DNA of 64,000 bases from Pezizomycotina sp. ARF18 (taxonomy: Eukaryota > Ascomycota), in NCBI GenBank assembly GCA_002224055.1, contig AZLU01000020.1, positions 62,001 to 126,000 of the forward strand, read 5' to 3'. Under the pieces are notes generated by a model. That model had not been told where the DNA came from, did no database searches, and was given only the letters and a program-made list of their open reading frames with translations. Shown in pieces: positions 24,324 through 36,739 of the stretch (its first letter is position 1; every line of letters starts with the position of its first letter). Position numbers and translations under genes: made by a program.

Positions 24324-24865
24324 AAGTGGCGTTGTTTATTTCTTGTTGCTCCGTCTTTTTTGAACCAAAAGAAATTCTGGTTGTTTTACGATCCCTTGGC
24401 ATTTTGACTTTGCTTTCATTCCTTTCTTTGCATGCCTGTATTTCAAGCATTTCTGGATTTGCCGTTTTCCCTACACCTGTACTCTCACTTTTCCTTTTCC
24501 TCGTCTTGACTATTTACTCAACGTCTAGACAGCTTTTTTTCTTCTTTCTTTCAATGTAATGTAACTCTCTGTGATATAAACAAGTACCAGTTTGACTGTA
24601 TGTCCACTAAATGCTTATGCACACCCTTTTTGCGTAGAGATCCTTACCAAGAACCAAAAATTTAGCGTCTTTCGTTTCCAACTCTTCTCTAGCTCAATTT
24701 TGTGGATCTCATATAAGTGCCTAGCTGAAAAAAAAAAAAAAAAAAAAAGCAACAAATATGACGCCTTTGCAAAATGAATATGATGCCTGATAGAGTGGTG
24801 ATGACCCACGAGAAAATCAACGTATATATAGGTATATATAATCCACCACTTTCGTCCCATGCATT
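24324..24865. other. Convergent 3' spacer
   Basis: AT-rich 540 bp between two convergent genes, with a poly-A tract of about 19 at 24730-24748. No gene is seen. Confidence 0.5.
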
Positions 24866-25609
24866 TTAATTCCCAGTGACAGCGTTCAGAAAACCCTGGA
24901 AGACATCGCCGACGTTATTCGCCACCGGCAGCAGGACCTCCGTTAGAAACTGCGCGCCGGCCTTCGCGTCAGCACCACCGCCACCGAACCCCGACGAGAC
25001 TCCCTCCCCGCCCTCGAAGCAGCAGCAGCAGCAATCCCACTCCTGCCAGCCCAGCTACCGATATTCAAGCTCGCCACCGCCGCCACTAACCCGACCAGCA
25101 AGTTCACGCCCACTATGCCGGCCACCGTCGAGAACCGCTTCGTGTCCTCCCTGTACTCACTCAGCACGTCCGCGAAGCTCGGCCTGCTGATACCGCTGCC
25201 ACCCAGCTGCTTCGCAACGATCGACTCTAGATTTTCCTCCTTCTCCCTTCCCCAGTTAAACCCGCCGAATACATTCGCGTATAACGTCGCTGCGTATCCC
25301 GCTGCGACACCAACAGCGGAGAACGCGATGACTCTATACAGCGGTAACGAACTAGTACCGCGCGGGAAACGAGGAGTAGTAAAGACACCGAGAGGAGCGG
25401 TACTGCAGCGAGCCGGACGGCGGAAGTTACGACGGGGGATTGAGGGGACGGCAGGCGAGGAGGATGCGTAGGTCGGATGTTCGCGAGGGGAGAGGAAGGG
25501 TATTAGGATTCGGGAGATTACTGGTTTGGTTGGCGAGCATGTAGGCTGATAGTCCCAGCTGGGAGCACGTGAAGGTGTAGTACGCCGCCACGAAGACCGT
25601 GGGTGGCAT
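24866..25609 (-). CDS. Small conserved-looking membrane protein, function unknown
   Basis: The start ATG at 25609 gives MPPTVFVAAYYTFTCSQLGL, followed by SAYMLANQTSN. After frame changes, a central segment reads LSEYREDTKRFSTVAGIVGV and continues NLLVGLVAAVASLNIGSWAG, a clear hydrophobic helix of about 20 residues after a charged stretch. A second region reads SIVAKQLGGSGISR upstream of it. The C-terminus is AGAQFLTEVLLPVANNVGDV then FQGFLNAVTGN with the stop at 24866-24868, amphipathic and well formed. The total is about 245 residues with Ala-rich composition. Two or more membrane segments are likely, and a mitochondrial or other organelle membrane is possible. I do not recognise the family. 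Its 3' end converges on SEC16. Confidence 0.6.
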
Positions 25610-28600
25610 GGCTGCTTTTTTGCTCGTTGGCGTTGGTGCTGTCCTTTAGCGGGGGTAATGAGTAGGTGGAGGGAAGGGAAAATGTGTGGAGTAAAGAAAG
25701 AAATCCGTTCTTAGCGAGAATTTTATTTCAGGCCATTGAATTCTTCACTTCCTCCTACCAGTTACTTCGCGACTATTGCTTTTCGTTCACTTTAACGTTT
25801 ATAATATTATTTTATATTTCTACTTTCACTCTAGCAGTATTTCCATTGACTACTTGAACTACTTGGTTCGAGTGGGATCATTATTGGACGGCTCATAACC
25901 GGAACTGCAATCTACAACGACGACGATCACAAAATAGTCACGATTACTATGATACTATATATACCTAGTACTATGCTTGGTAGTTAACTACGAGGAAAAC
26001 GAAGACAACTCGCATGGTTCTCATTCGCAAGACCCTTTTATTTGGAAATGCGGGATGGTTAGCTTTCTTTCTCCACGCTAGGCAATTCAACCGGCAGTGT
26101 CCACGTGGTGACAGACAGAGGTTAAACCGGTACGAACGGATGAAACAAAACATATGTATGCTGTACTCGGAGTCCACGTCCCCTCTTATCTTAGGAGCTA
26201 TTGACTCGCCGGGGAGTTTGGATGAATAAATCTCCCTCCTCCCTCCTTCAATTGTTGAGAGCTGCATTGCTAACCTCTTTAATATGCTTAAAAGGTCTTT
26301 TTACGGGGGGAGTCACATTTCTCGAATCGTTCCCCTGCGTGCATCAAATAGACGAACAAATCGGGACGAAGGTGATGATGCGAAAGAAGGCGAGGAAGGG
26401 AAAAGAAACCTAGGTCGAAGTAACGAATACCGTGCGCTGAATCGTTTGGGAGCAATTAGTAACCCGTTTCGAGTTTAGTCGGAAAGTGTCCATATGGGGA
26501 TCGGTTTGTTGATTTTTTATTTTGACTGTCACTACCGAGTCAACTCATATTGACAATTGCCGAACTGACTCGCCGTATCCCGCATTCTTTCCAATTCTCC
26601 ATGCCATGGACCCGGTCAACCGGAATTTCAACCATTTCATCTCACCCATCCCACACGCATACACTTACATATTACCAAGACTACCCTATCCCGCTATGTT
26701 TCGGAGATCCGATTATCGGGATAAGCCTGCCTGTATGGTGAGGTGTGGTGAGGGTTATTTCGTCGAATATCGATCGACACTGTTTCGAACGGCAGTTAGA
26801 CCATCCGTTTGGTTAACTCCCACCGGATGAACGCATCTGAGATTCTGGGCCTCAAGCCGCTAATAATCACTAAGCTATACTCTTTGGTTTGCGCCTCAAC
26901 TGGCGCTTAAATCGTACGAGGTACCGATTCGGGTGTAGCATAGACCCTCATACTATAACGGGGTCTAAGAAGGCTTAGAGCAATACGAGAAAACACCCCC
27001 ACAATGTACACAGAAGGTATCTTTGTTTCAACGCTCTCCCCCGCCCTTTCGCCAGAGGACTTTGCGGGGCATAAGCTGTGCAATGGTAAGCTTCCCTTTC
27101 CATACATACATACATTCATTCATTTTACAATTATTGCAACTGAGCTCAAAAACATTCATGATCGAGCTTTTTTGGTTCGCGTTTCACTATTAATTAGTTA
27201 AAGAGATTTCTTTATTTTTTATACTTTCCTATAGTATTGATTCCTCATGCTTACATTTCTTTCCTTTTTTTCTTTCTTCTTCACTCTTTTTTAGTTTCTG
27301 TTCTTCGATCGTTTGGTCAAAAGGCGACCTGCGGCCTAAAAAAATGCCTCATTTTCCGAGCTTATGCATTACAATCGACATTCTACTCTTGTAGAAGAGT
27401 TCACGATAGTATTTCCAAGCTTTGCTCTACCCCTAAGGCTAGACTTAATGCTGCTAGGGAAGCTTTTGCGACGGAAGCTTGGTACCCTCGCTGAGTAATT
27501 TCCCATATCTGAGCGAGAGCGGATAATACAGGATATTATCGGAGCTAGAAAGACAGCGAGGTCATCGTCACACGCAATCGATTAATTTGCCAATCGAGAT
27601 TACAGATTGAAAATCGGTTTTAAAGGAATATACTCCGTCAAACTCGGAGACGGAAGACCTTGAAAAAATAAGTGGAAGAAGAAGCAGGTTGGGGAATAGG
27701 GTTACTGCAGAGGACGCCTACGGTCAAGCAACAACCCTGGACGTGAAGGGTTGCTTGCTTTGTCTTGGACCTTCGCGAATGAATAATTTCGCCGGTTCCA
27801 CCTAACTTTTCCGGTGGAAGCTAAGCTAGGGCCGCAACACCAACACCTGTGGTCAAACGTCAATGAAAAATCATACCTCGGCCCTCCGAAAAAGCGCAAA
27901 ATCACCATCATCACCAATGCGCATCATCAGGAGTAACAACATGCTTATACTTGAAAAAGAAAGAAAAAAAAGGGAAACTTTGATCCACTTTCTTCCCCGT
28001 CATAGCCCCAAACGGTATGTTCCGTCTCATGGTTTCTTCTATAACTTCATTCGGGGAACGAAGGGGAAAAAAGAGAGAATTTTTGATTGTGATAATGAGA
28101 GAGGACGAGCACAATATAGCCAATTTCTCTCTGGTGAAAAGCGCTCTTTTTCTATTCAGTTGGAAATTCCAGAAGGCGCTCTGGAAGCATTCTTCGACGA
28201 AGAACTCTTTGATTTGATATATTCATAAACTTTTGAATATTTATTTATTATTAATACCTTGTGAACCTATTAACGAGCTTTTCATTTCCCCCAGGGTCGT
28301 CAAAAAGAGGTCAAGTGACATACGCTTCGTTGTTCACAAGGGTATCACGTCCATCCTTTTTTATAATCAAAATCAATAATAGTCGTGTTAAAACCAGAAA
28401 GGCAAGCGATTACTTTTTGGTCGTCCCTCAAACTGCTCAGCTCTTGTATCCGTCGGATAAGGGTATTTTATATACGGAGCCCAGAAAATACCTGGGGACA
28501 GCAGCAATACTACTAAATTAGCATGCATGCTGCTGGCCACTCGCCCAACCCCCCATAGCTAAGGGAGAGAGCAGCAGAAAGAAAAAAAAGGAAAAAGTCC

Positions 28601-29131
28601 TAAGAGAAGTTTTTTTTTTTTTTTTTTTTTCACAGCAAAACAAAGTACTCCGGAGTACATGGGGTTCGAAAGGTCTCATATAATTTTTTCCAGGTTTTTT
28701 TTTTTATAACATTGGGGACGAGGAGGAGGAAGCAAGATTAGGAATAACCTACACTTTTCTGCGCCTACTTTGACGCTAATCCTCATTCTGGCATTCAGTT
28801 CCTTGCTTTAGGTTAACGAGACCTGAAAAAAGCCGCCGAAATTTTTCGCAATATCATATTCCTTTTCCAATATTCTTTGATATTTTAATATTTTTAATTC
28901 CTTTTTTTTTTTTTTTTTTTTTTTTTTCTTTCTTTTTCAGTTTTTTCTGGTTCATTCCTTTCTGTTAGATACTTCCAGTAGCCTGTCGGCGAACGGCTCT
29001 CCTGTTTGGACGTATACAATGTCCGAACGGGCATCTCCCACCATGGAGGGATACACGTTATGACGGTACGTACCTGTATCTTACCTTATTTACCCTTTCC
29101 CTGCGATGAGATCGTTTTTTCTACTGCTGGT

Positions 29132-29164
<33 letters not shown>

Positions 29165-29443
29165 CCCAAACGTTGTTTTATCAGTGCATATATATCATTT
29201 CGTTCCCTCCCGAATTTACTTTCCCCAGTTCTTTCTGATTTCTTCCTTTTTTTCTTTTTTTATAATTCCCCAGAATTCTTCAAGTATTTCTAGAAAAAAA
29301 AAAATTTACAAGTTGGAAAAGAAAAATATTTATAGGCATTTACTTTTTATCAGTTCAGTATCGGTTTGAATGTTCCTGGCGTTAGTTACCTTCGATCGCT
29401 TACCACACCTATCCTTAACACATAACCATCCGGCGGCTTCATA
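25610..29443. other. Gene-poor 3.8 kb spacer
   Basis: No recognised protein family on either strand. The longest open frame is 27863-28228 (+, 121 codons), Lys/Arg-rich with an acidic C-terminal end and unsupported by any known motif. Paired inverted repeats lie at about 27722-27818 and are listed separately. Several T runs occur (about 28612-28630, 28903-28927, 29138-29162). The last part is T-rich promoter sequence of the transcription factor gene. Confidence 0.5.
27720..27818. other. Two adjacent inverted repeats, possible structured RNA or cruciform
   Basis: The first pair is CAAGCAACAACCCT against AGGGTTGCTTG. The second is TTCCACC against GGTGGAA around a 10-base loop (about 27793-27818). 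They lie in tandem about 30 bases apart in a region without a gene. Two hairpins separated by an A-rich hinge recall H/ACA-type RNAs, but box elements are not convincing. Confidence 0.25.
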
Positions 29444-32334
29444 ATGGATTCCACGCTGAGAACCCGTCCACTGTCAGAAGCGGACGACCACCGCTGCTGG
29501 CTTCAACAGCAGCCCTAACCGCCTGTCAAGCGGCGAGCTTCCAAAGCTTGCCAATGCTGTCTGCCCGGAAGGTACGATGCAACGTTGTCGAGCACGGTGC
29601 CCCTGCACCAATTGCCGCTTGACGATGTCGAGTGTGTTATCACTGAGAGCAAGAGACGAAAGTGAGTTTCTACTTGTGCTCCAATCGAATAACGATTATT
29701 TGTTTATTAGAAAAAAGAAATATAAAAATAAAGATAAAATAAAAAAGATGTTGTCTGAAATGAATAGAAGAGAATAATATCAAATAAATATAATAAGCAA
29801 TACCAAGTTAACAATTGTTGTGAAAAGGAAAACATGGAGCAATAAGCTCGATGGTGTTGCGGAGAAGCCCAAATCCAAAGTTCGAGAGACCGCTGCAAAA
29901 AATAACAACAATAACGACGCCGCTTCTACCACTCTATCGGGCGACTCCGATAGGGAGAGCAACCATGAAAACAATGGACTTTGTTGTAAGTTTCTATCAT
30001 TTTTTTATAATACTTAAAGACTCGAGAAGCTAATATTTCTTTTTAAAGACCATTCCCCAACTGCAGATGTCCCACGCAAATTAACTCGCCCTTAGCTACC
30101 TCAAACCTTTCCCTCCGAGTCTCACGAGGACCAGCACCGTCGGCGCTTTGCCCGTTCGTGTATACCACGGCGAGGCACTAACCACAGACATCCCGAAGCA
30201 TATCAAGGCTACCCCAAAAACCCTTCTCTCTGAAGATATCGAATACCTTTCCAAGAAAGGTGCTCTTTCTGTCCCTCTCGAACCCCTACGATCAGAATTG
30301 ATCGAATGTTACTTTTTATATGTCCACCCTTATATGCCTTAATAGATGAGCACGAGTTCCGAAGGATCGCATCTGCAGATTGGGAGCTATTGCTCGCGGC
30401 TGGTGAGAAGGACGAGCGATTAAGTCTTCTCTTGTTCAGGCTATGTATTTCGCAGGATCTGCTTTTGTTCGCATGGAATCTCTCCGCCTTGCCGGTTACC
30501 CTACTCGCAAGGCTGCGAGGAAGCATTCTTCGCGAGGGCTAGACTTCTTTACGATTTCGATTGGGAACACGATCGCATCGCGCTGATCCAAGCTTTACTG
30601 CTGCTCACTTACTGGTACGAAACCCCAGATGATCAGAAGGATACCTGGCACTGGATGGGCCTCGCTATTTCTTTGGCACACACCATCGGACTTCACCGCA
30701 ACCCCGAAAACTCGAACCTCGACCTACCGCGACAACATCTGTGGAAGAGAATATGGTGGAGTTGCTTCATGAGGGACCGACTTGTTGCTCTCGGCATGCG
30801 CCGACCTACGCGCATCAAGTGGGAGGACTGCGACGTCCCCATGCTTACCCTTTCCGACTTCGACCTTGATGATTGTTCAGAAGCCGAATTCAAGATCCGC
30901 ATCAGCCACCTTAACGCCGAAGAGCAGAGGAAGCAATCGAGAAACCGCCAGCTTGCATTCTGTGCATCGAAAAGGCAAAGCTTTTCCGTTTATCATCAGC
31001 AACGTCCTCTCAGCGCAGATTCGTTTTCAACTCCTGCGGAAATGACGGCAAGCCGATCGATACCGCCCGCAACACTATGCTTCTTCACCCCAAAAAGTTC
31101 GACGTGGACGTCTGCGAAGTCAAATGTGTGACGAGCAGCTTAGCGAATGGCAGAAACAGCTCAGCCCCGAGCCATGTGGCGGCCAGCGAACGCCTGCACG
31201 AAGAGATCGACCATCAAATCACTTTACACCGCAATCTCTTGCACATGGTCTACTTACAACGTTAAGTGCCTTGCATAGCCGCAGGTTCTCCCTTCGGCGC
31301 CGGCTCCTTGGCCTGCGCGTAATCGTAGCGCTGATCTCCAAGAGATCTCACGAAAGAAAGTTCGTCAAGCCGCACAAGAAATAACACGGCTCGCAAGAGG
31401 AAATGATCGAGGTCGATCTCGTCAGGTATCTTCCACGGTAGGCGTGACCGTAATGCTTCCCGCCGTCATCATTCACTTGCTGGACGTGAAATCCTCTTCC
31501 CAGTCACACGAAGCTTCGATCAAGGCTTTTCGACATGCATGCAAGTCCTTCAGGAGCTCAGGGAATCGTATGCTTCTGCCGATTTTGCCACGCATTTCCT
31601 GGAAGCGCAGTCAAGAAAGCCGACATCCAGCTGCCATTGTTCGCCATCAATACTCCTCAGCCAATTCTGCTACCAAGGAGGCCAATAGAAGGCGACAACA
31701 GCAGCGCCATCGCTGCAAATGCTCAGCAACGCAAGAAGCTGCTTGAACAGCAGCAGCAGCAACAGCAGATGCTGGTAGAGGCCTTGACCATCTCCGCTGG
31801 GCCAGCGGACTCACCTATGCTGCACACGCTTACGCTCCGCCCGAGGAACCGATTTCTCTCCAAACCGCCGGACTCGATGACGAGTCGCTGCGCCTGCGCC
31901 TCGAGTCCTTCCTTCCGCGAGCCACCAGCCTCGCTTCCTTCCTCGAACTCCCTGTCGACATGAATGTCGATATCAGCAAGGATTTCGATACCTTTATCGA
32001 TTCCAATGCCACTTCGCCTCAAGAAGGTGAGGCAACCACGCCTCCGGATGCCACTTCGTCTGTTCCTTTCAAGACGCAAGCTATCGAACCCACCTTCGAT
32101 GACCTGTTCAGTTTCAACGCCACCAACACCCTTGACTTTGATCCTTTCCTTGGCGCGCCGACTTCTAATGCAGGCGCCGGCGAGAGCGGTGGTCTCGACC
32201 TTAGCTTCATGACCAAAGTGTTGCGAACAGCGGTCGAGTTTGACTTTGACAAGATCATGGGAGCTTGGAAGGAGACTTGGCATGAGTTATCACGCGAACT
32301 ACCATTACTTCTACGATTCATTCACTTTGGATGA
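29444..32334 (+). CDS. Zn2Cys6 transcription factor, cutinase/fatty-acid regulator type (CTF1/Far-like)
   Basis: A nuclear regulator with an N-terminal zinc binuclear cluster and a fungal-specific transcription factor domain. The cluster is at about 29530-29660, spread over frames: KRRASKACQCC, then ARKVRCNVVEHGAPCTNCRL, then DDVECVITESKRRK before a GTGAGT donor. The middle domain has LLSEDIEYLSKKGALSVPLE and ELIECYFLYVHPYMP, followed by LIDEHEFRRIASADWELLLA, the arrangement seen in CTF1-beta/FarA-type regulators of cutinase and fatty-acid genes. AISLAHTIGLHRNPENSNL and LWKRIWWSCFMRDRLVALGM are signature parts of the fungal TF domain. A poly-Gln run (EQQQQQQQM) lies at about 31745-31770. Acidic C-terminal segments (TFDDLFSFNATNTLDFDPFL) may be activating. 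The start at 29444 is tentative and frame changes are frequent. The target genes are not known. Confidence 0.82.
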
Positions 32335-33512
32335 CCTCTTTAGGTCATTGTTTTTTTCTTATTTTATCTGGGGGGTTTTCTACTTCATTTTGGTCATTTT
32401 TCACACTACAAACTTTTAATATTTCATTCGCTTTCTTTTAATATCAACGTGGGGTCATCAAGCGTTGATATATCTGCAAACAGAAAAGTCTTTTTTTTAA
32501 AACCGAAAAAGAGGTAACGGCGTATATAGGATCTTGTAACAGTAACGGCGTCACATGTTAATAATTTTTTCATGATATTTACGGGGAAACGATCTTTCCA
32601 ATGTTTTTACCTCTTTAAAGGAAACAATTAATACTGGTAGTGGTATATTCTATAAATAAAAGCAATTCTTTCCCAGCTTATCTACAAAGCATCACTCCTG
32701 ATCATGCATCAATCGCGGTTCTTTGGACTTGTTTGGACATCTGAATTACCCAGCGTTACCACTTAGATGCACTTTGAAACTCGTCTTTTTTCTATCTTTC
32801 TGTTCATTTTGTTTTTTCTTTGTTACTTCCTAGGCACCATGTTTTTTTTTTTTCTTTTTTTTTTTTTTTTTCATTGGAGCATCAGCAGATCCTCCTTTAC
32901 TTCCTTACCTTTCTTTCCAGCATCCTAGGGCTGCATTTTGCAAGCTTTGCTTCATGGAGCCCTCCTGATCTGAAGGCTGGCTTAGCTAGTTGTAAAAGCC
33001 AGTTCCCAGATTCGTGGGAAATTTGGGTAAGCAGCTAAATAATTGCACATAGCGAGGGGGCTTGCCGTTGTATCAGATTAACTCGCGCCTCTTTTTTTCA
33101 CATGTCAAAAATGACATGAAAAAAAAAAATAACGATCGCAGATTCGCAGCGAAGACTGGAAAAAAAAAAAAAAAAAAACACTGGCTACTGTCAAGGGCAA
33201 TCAAATTGATCAGCTCCTACCTTTCTTACACGTGTCTCGTTCTTCCTGGTGGGTCGTTCAGGTCCGTTTTCTTGGTCCTTTTTTTTTTTTTTTTTTTACC
33301 AGTTACTTGTTAGGGTAGCTATTTTGGAATATTTTTTCTTAATATTATCATGAAAGGATATATAGCATCTCTTATTGGGAACACAGATGCACATGCGTAC
33401 TTGTTGCATTGCGTGGTGTCTACTTACTTTGAACAAGGAAAGTGAAGAAAGACATTCTGTGACTTCCGCTAAAAGAACGGATGACGAGCGGGTTGCGGTT
33501 TCGTTTGAAGGG

Positions 33513-33539
33513 AAAAAAAAAAAAAAAAAAAAAAAAAAA
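33513..33539. repeat. Poly-A tract of 27
   Basis: Uninterrupted A27 in the gene-poor spacer, the longest A run in the window. A neighbouring A18 run lies at 33161-33178 and a T18 run at about 33280-33297. Confidence 0.85.
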
Positions 33540-34907
33540 TTGGGTCCTTCCATCTGCAGCTCTGCCGCCCGCTCGTTCGATCGCAAATGTCCAGTTCAGT
33601 TCAGTTTGTGTTGTTTTAGAATCACGGGGGAGCTCGGTAGCCGAGCGCCAAAAAACAGATAAAGCAGGATACGAAATAGCTATCGTGTCTTTTCCTGGTG
33701 AGGTGCAGGTAGCTATTACCAAATCTTGCATGATAGGAATCAAGATCGAGAGATCAATCAGAAAAGAATAAAATACCATTCGCAAGCTTTCCAACCCAAA
33801 CTCGTCAACGTCAGCTAGTATCGAGCTGATGATAGTCAAAACAGAGAGGGTCAAACGGCTCACTCAAAGTCCGTCGGGGAAATACAACGGCATAGACGAG
33901 TGGTCGTGTTTTGGAACATGTTACTGGTTGTCGATTGATTGATTTGATCGATTTTCAGCAGGGATCCCGTCTCGTACTCGGCCTCCAGAAGGAAAAACAT
34001 GCCGAAATGGTTGTCGCCGCATTTTTTTTTTTTTTTCAAATGAAACCTCCCATGGGGTTCCATGGGGCTGTTCCCCAGAAATTGTATGACAAAGCTTTCA
34101 CGGAAAAAGGTGGTCTCGCGATCTATCCGAAAGGAAATAAGGGGAAAGGAAAGAACAGATTTTCTGCTGTCATGGATGGAAAAAGGGACTCTCGGCTTGC
34201 GCAGCCCGATTCTGATTAAGAGTACCCTGGAAGCATCCAATTTCCGTCTCCAGACTTTTTTTTTTTTTTTTTTTTTTTCAAAAAGCTCCACATATCATCA
34301 TTTTTCGAAGCTTTCGTTGCTTTCTGGAATAAAAAAAGGAAAAAGTGTCAGTGGTGTTCGCAAGCTGCAACAGACATGTGAAGGGTCAGCAACTTCTATA
34401 TTGAGCGAGTTATCCGACTACCAATCTCGCCTGGGATTTTCTTCTTTTCTTTTCTTTCTTTTTTTTTTTTTTTAAATAATTTGAAGATGACGATTGACAG
34501 GAATCGGACTGGGGGGTTGGTTGCAGAATCAGAGAACCCGTAGGGCTTAGTGCCTTTTCCCTTGAAACTTGCCGGTGGAAGGTCGTAAGGCAAGGATTCT
34601 TCTTTGATTCACTACCACCAATAGTATTCCTTGAAAGAAACGAGACATTCTTCTCTTCATTCCGTCGGAATTCGACGAAACTGGTCAGAAGCTCTCGTTT
34701 AATAGGAGGACTCACGACTGGGATATGGGAGATATACGAGTAGGATTATAAGCTCTGAAACTCTGACGCAATACCGATAGTAAATTCGCGGCGTGCAACT
34801 TGATCGTGGGGCTCGAAAAGATTGATAACAAATCAGGATTAAAATCCGTCCGAGGAAAGCCTTTGGTTGTGGAAAAAACAATATTCCGTGCAGCTCGCTC
34901 GGATAAA

Positions 34908-35098
34908 ACGGGAAACGGCACCGTTTCCCTTCTTCCCTGACCTTGATGAATAAACCGGTTCCCGAACGTTTGGGTAACTCGTATTTGTGTGTCGGTCCTC
35001 TTTTGGAAAACGTTGAGGGAAAACATGAGAGATGAGATAAGGGAACTTCCTTTCTCCATCGACACCCTTTGACCCTATAGCTATCGATCCGGCGGATC
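34908..35098. repeat. Cluster of short perfect inverted repeats
   Basis: GGGAAACGG-CA-CCGTTTCCC (about 34910-34929) is a 9-bp perfect stem with a 2-base centre. CGATCCG-G-CGGATCG (about 35084-35098) is a 7-bp stem with a 1-base centre. Both lie about 240-420 bases upstream of the small spliced gene that starts at 35332, so they could be dimeric regulator sites. That role is not shown. Confidence 0.5.
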
Positions 35099-35331
35099 GC
35101 AACTTGCTTATCCAGCCCCTCCTTCTGTAACATTCCAACAAACCACTAGCGAAGGCATCGTATCATATCGCTCAGGTACTCTGGAGATATATATAAAAGT
35201 TGCCTAGGCATTTCTTTTTTAACAAAAATCTCGATTAGCAATTCGCGTTGTATCCCCGCCAGATCCCACACCTTCCTGGAAAACCAACCCGTATTTCGGC
35301 GCCGAAGCATCCGATAGAGAGAAACCGCGTC

Positions 35332-35985
35332 ATGTCGGACAACTCTGAACAGGAACCAGGGGTCCAAACGCAGAGAGAGGGGGTGAGAAAAAGTGAACCC
35401 TTTCCTTTGAAAGATGTAGAATGTTCTCTCTTTTTTACTCCAGCCGCTTTTTTTTTTTTTTAGCTCCTTCTTACAGAAGAAAACCCACATCTCGGGAAAA
35501 ACGGCTCGCTGATTTCTTTTGCGGGGATTTTGCCCGTTGTTTTTTAACTTTTGCTGAAAATAAAAAAAAAAAAAAAGGAGCGGGGAACGTAAATGACCGA
35601 CCGGAACGATCGGAGCAGTTAACCGCCGAAGCAGCCGTTGCAGCTTTGCACGCTGGCACTGACGATGCAGCCAAGAGACAAGCGCCGTCTTCGGACGATC
35701 CTGATTCGGACGCACCCCGGGCCGGGGAGCCGTATCTGATTGGAGTGAGTTTCGTTGCTTCTTCTCGTTGTACAACATGAGAGTTCGAGGGAAAAAAGGG
35801 GGAGAGAAGGGTCGATACGTTCTTGTACGACATCGAATATCTTGCGCTAACAGAAAATGCTTGGCTTGTAGAGAGGAGGTGGAGGTAATCTTGTAGAAGG
35901 CTCCGCGAAGGACAAAGGCAAGGAGAATGGCGAGGAGTGGAAGGGTTGGGCTGATATTCTGAAGGAGCGGTTATTTGGTAAATAA
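35332..35985 (+). CDS. Small spliced gene, function unknown
   Basis: Exon 1 begins with ATG at 35332 and reads MSDNSEQEPGVQTQREG before a GTGAGA donor at 35383. Exon 2 reads GNVNDRPERSEQLTAEAAVA then ALHAGTDDAAKRQAP and ends EPYLIG at 35744, followed by a clean GTGAGT donor. Intron 2 (35745-35871) has a GCTAAC branch point and a TTGTAG acceptor. Exon 3 keeps the frame and reads RGGGGNLVEGSAKDKGKENG then EEWKGWADILKERLFGK, with the stop at 35983-35985. Precise phase-0 splicing gives good support for a real gene of about 110 residues. The first intron would end at an AG just after a poly-A run (about 35563-35576) and is inferred. The protein is hydrophilic, acidic then basic, with no signal peptide or membrane segment. 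I do not recognise it. Confidence 0.6.
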
Positions 35986-36380
35986 AGGGCATGTTCTTTT
36001 TGAAGACTGTAGAGTAATAGGATACCTCTTCATACCTGAGTATGCAGGACTCGATGGAGTCTTCTTGAAGCATGGGTGCTCTTGTTCGTGATGTTATGTC
36101 GTCCTTGGTCAATTCAGCAGCGCGGATGGAACTCTTCATCCTGGAACCAGCTCTAAGGCATCATCACAGAGGCGATCGTGACATCGTGGTATGCTCCATC
36201 GTTCATTGTAAACTTGCCAGAGAGGGTTATGTCTTGTCAGAGGAGGTGATGATGATGTTTTGTGTCTATCCTTTTTCTACAGTCGTCGTCGTCGTCAATG
36301 AGGGGTGTTTGATGAAGTGGATAATTATTAAATAGCTTTATATATAAAAGGTATCATGCATAAATAAACAAATTTAATAT

Positions 36381-36402
36381 AATATATATATATATATATA
36401 TA
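36381..36402. repeat. AT dinucleotide microsatellite
   Basis: About ten AT units in the 750-bp spacer between the small spliced gene and the 3' end of the F-box/LRR-like gene. Nothing else was found in that spacer. Confidence 0.85.
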
Positions 36403-36739
36403 TTTGGCCGTTTATTACTACTACTTCTTTCGATCGTCTAATCTAGTGTTAGCTGTTGGAATACTAAAACCACAAAATGAAACCACCAAAACCCCCCAAA
36501 GAACTCCCGAGAAGAATTTATAATACATCACGAAGCAAAGAAAAAGGACTTTAAGCAAGGAGGCAAGGAAGGCTCTATAAAGTAGCCATCGGATATCATG
36601 AAAACGACCGCGACGAGAGAGGAGACAAATGAGAAATGAAATAGAGGGAAAGAAAGACGTAGTGGAGGGAGTGAGGGTTTCGGGAACGGTATGGAAATCG
36701 AGAAACAAGCAGGACTCTTTTTTTATATCGTCAATCATT

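Larger units (their letters stand above)
32335..35331. other. Gene-poor 3 kb spacer with many A/T homopolymers
   Basis: No recognisable protein family. It contains at least eight A or T runs of about 14-27 bases (for example A18 at 33161-33178, A27 at 33513-33539, T runs near 34022, 34256 and 34459) and a group of short perfect hairpins at 34908-35098. A minus-strand open frame of 144 codons at 34699-35133 has no family signature. Confidence 0.5.

Noticed and set aside
29006-29369. Phe-rich open frames in front of the transcription factor gene
   Set aside because: They are produced by long T runs in the promoter or leader.
32820-34715. Many Lys- or Phe-run open frames in the 33-35 kb spacer
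   Set aside because: Each depends on an A or T homopolymer and none shows motifs outside it.
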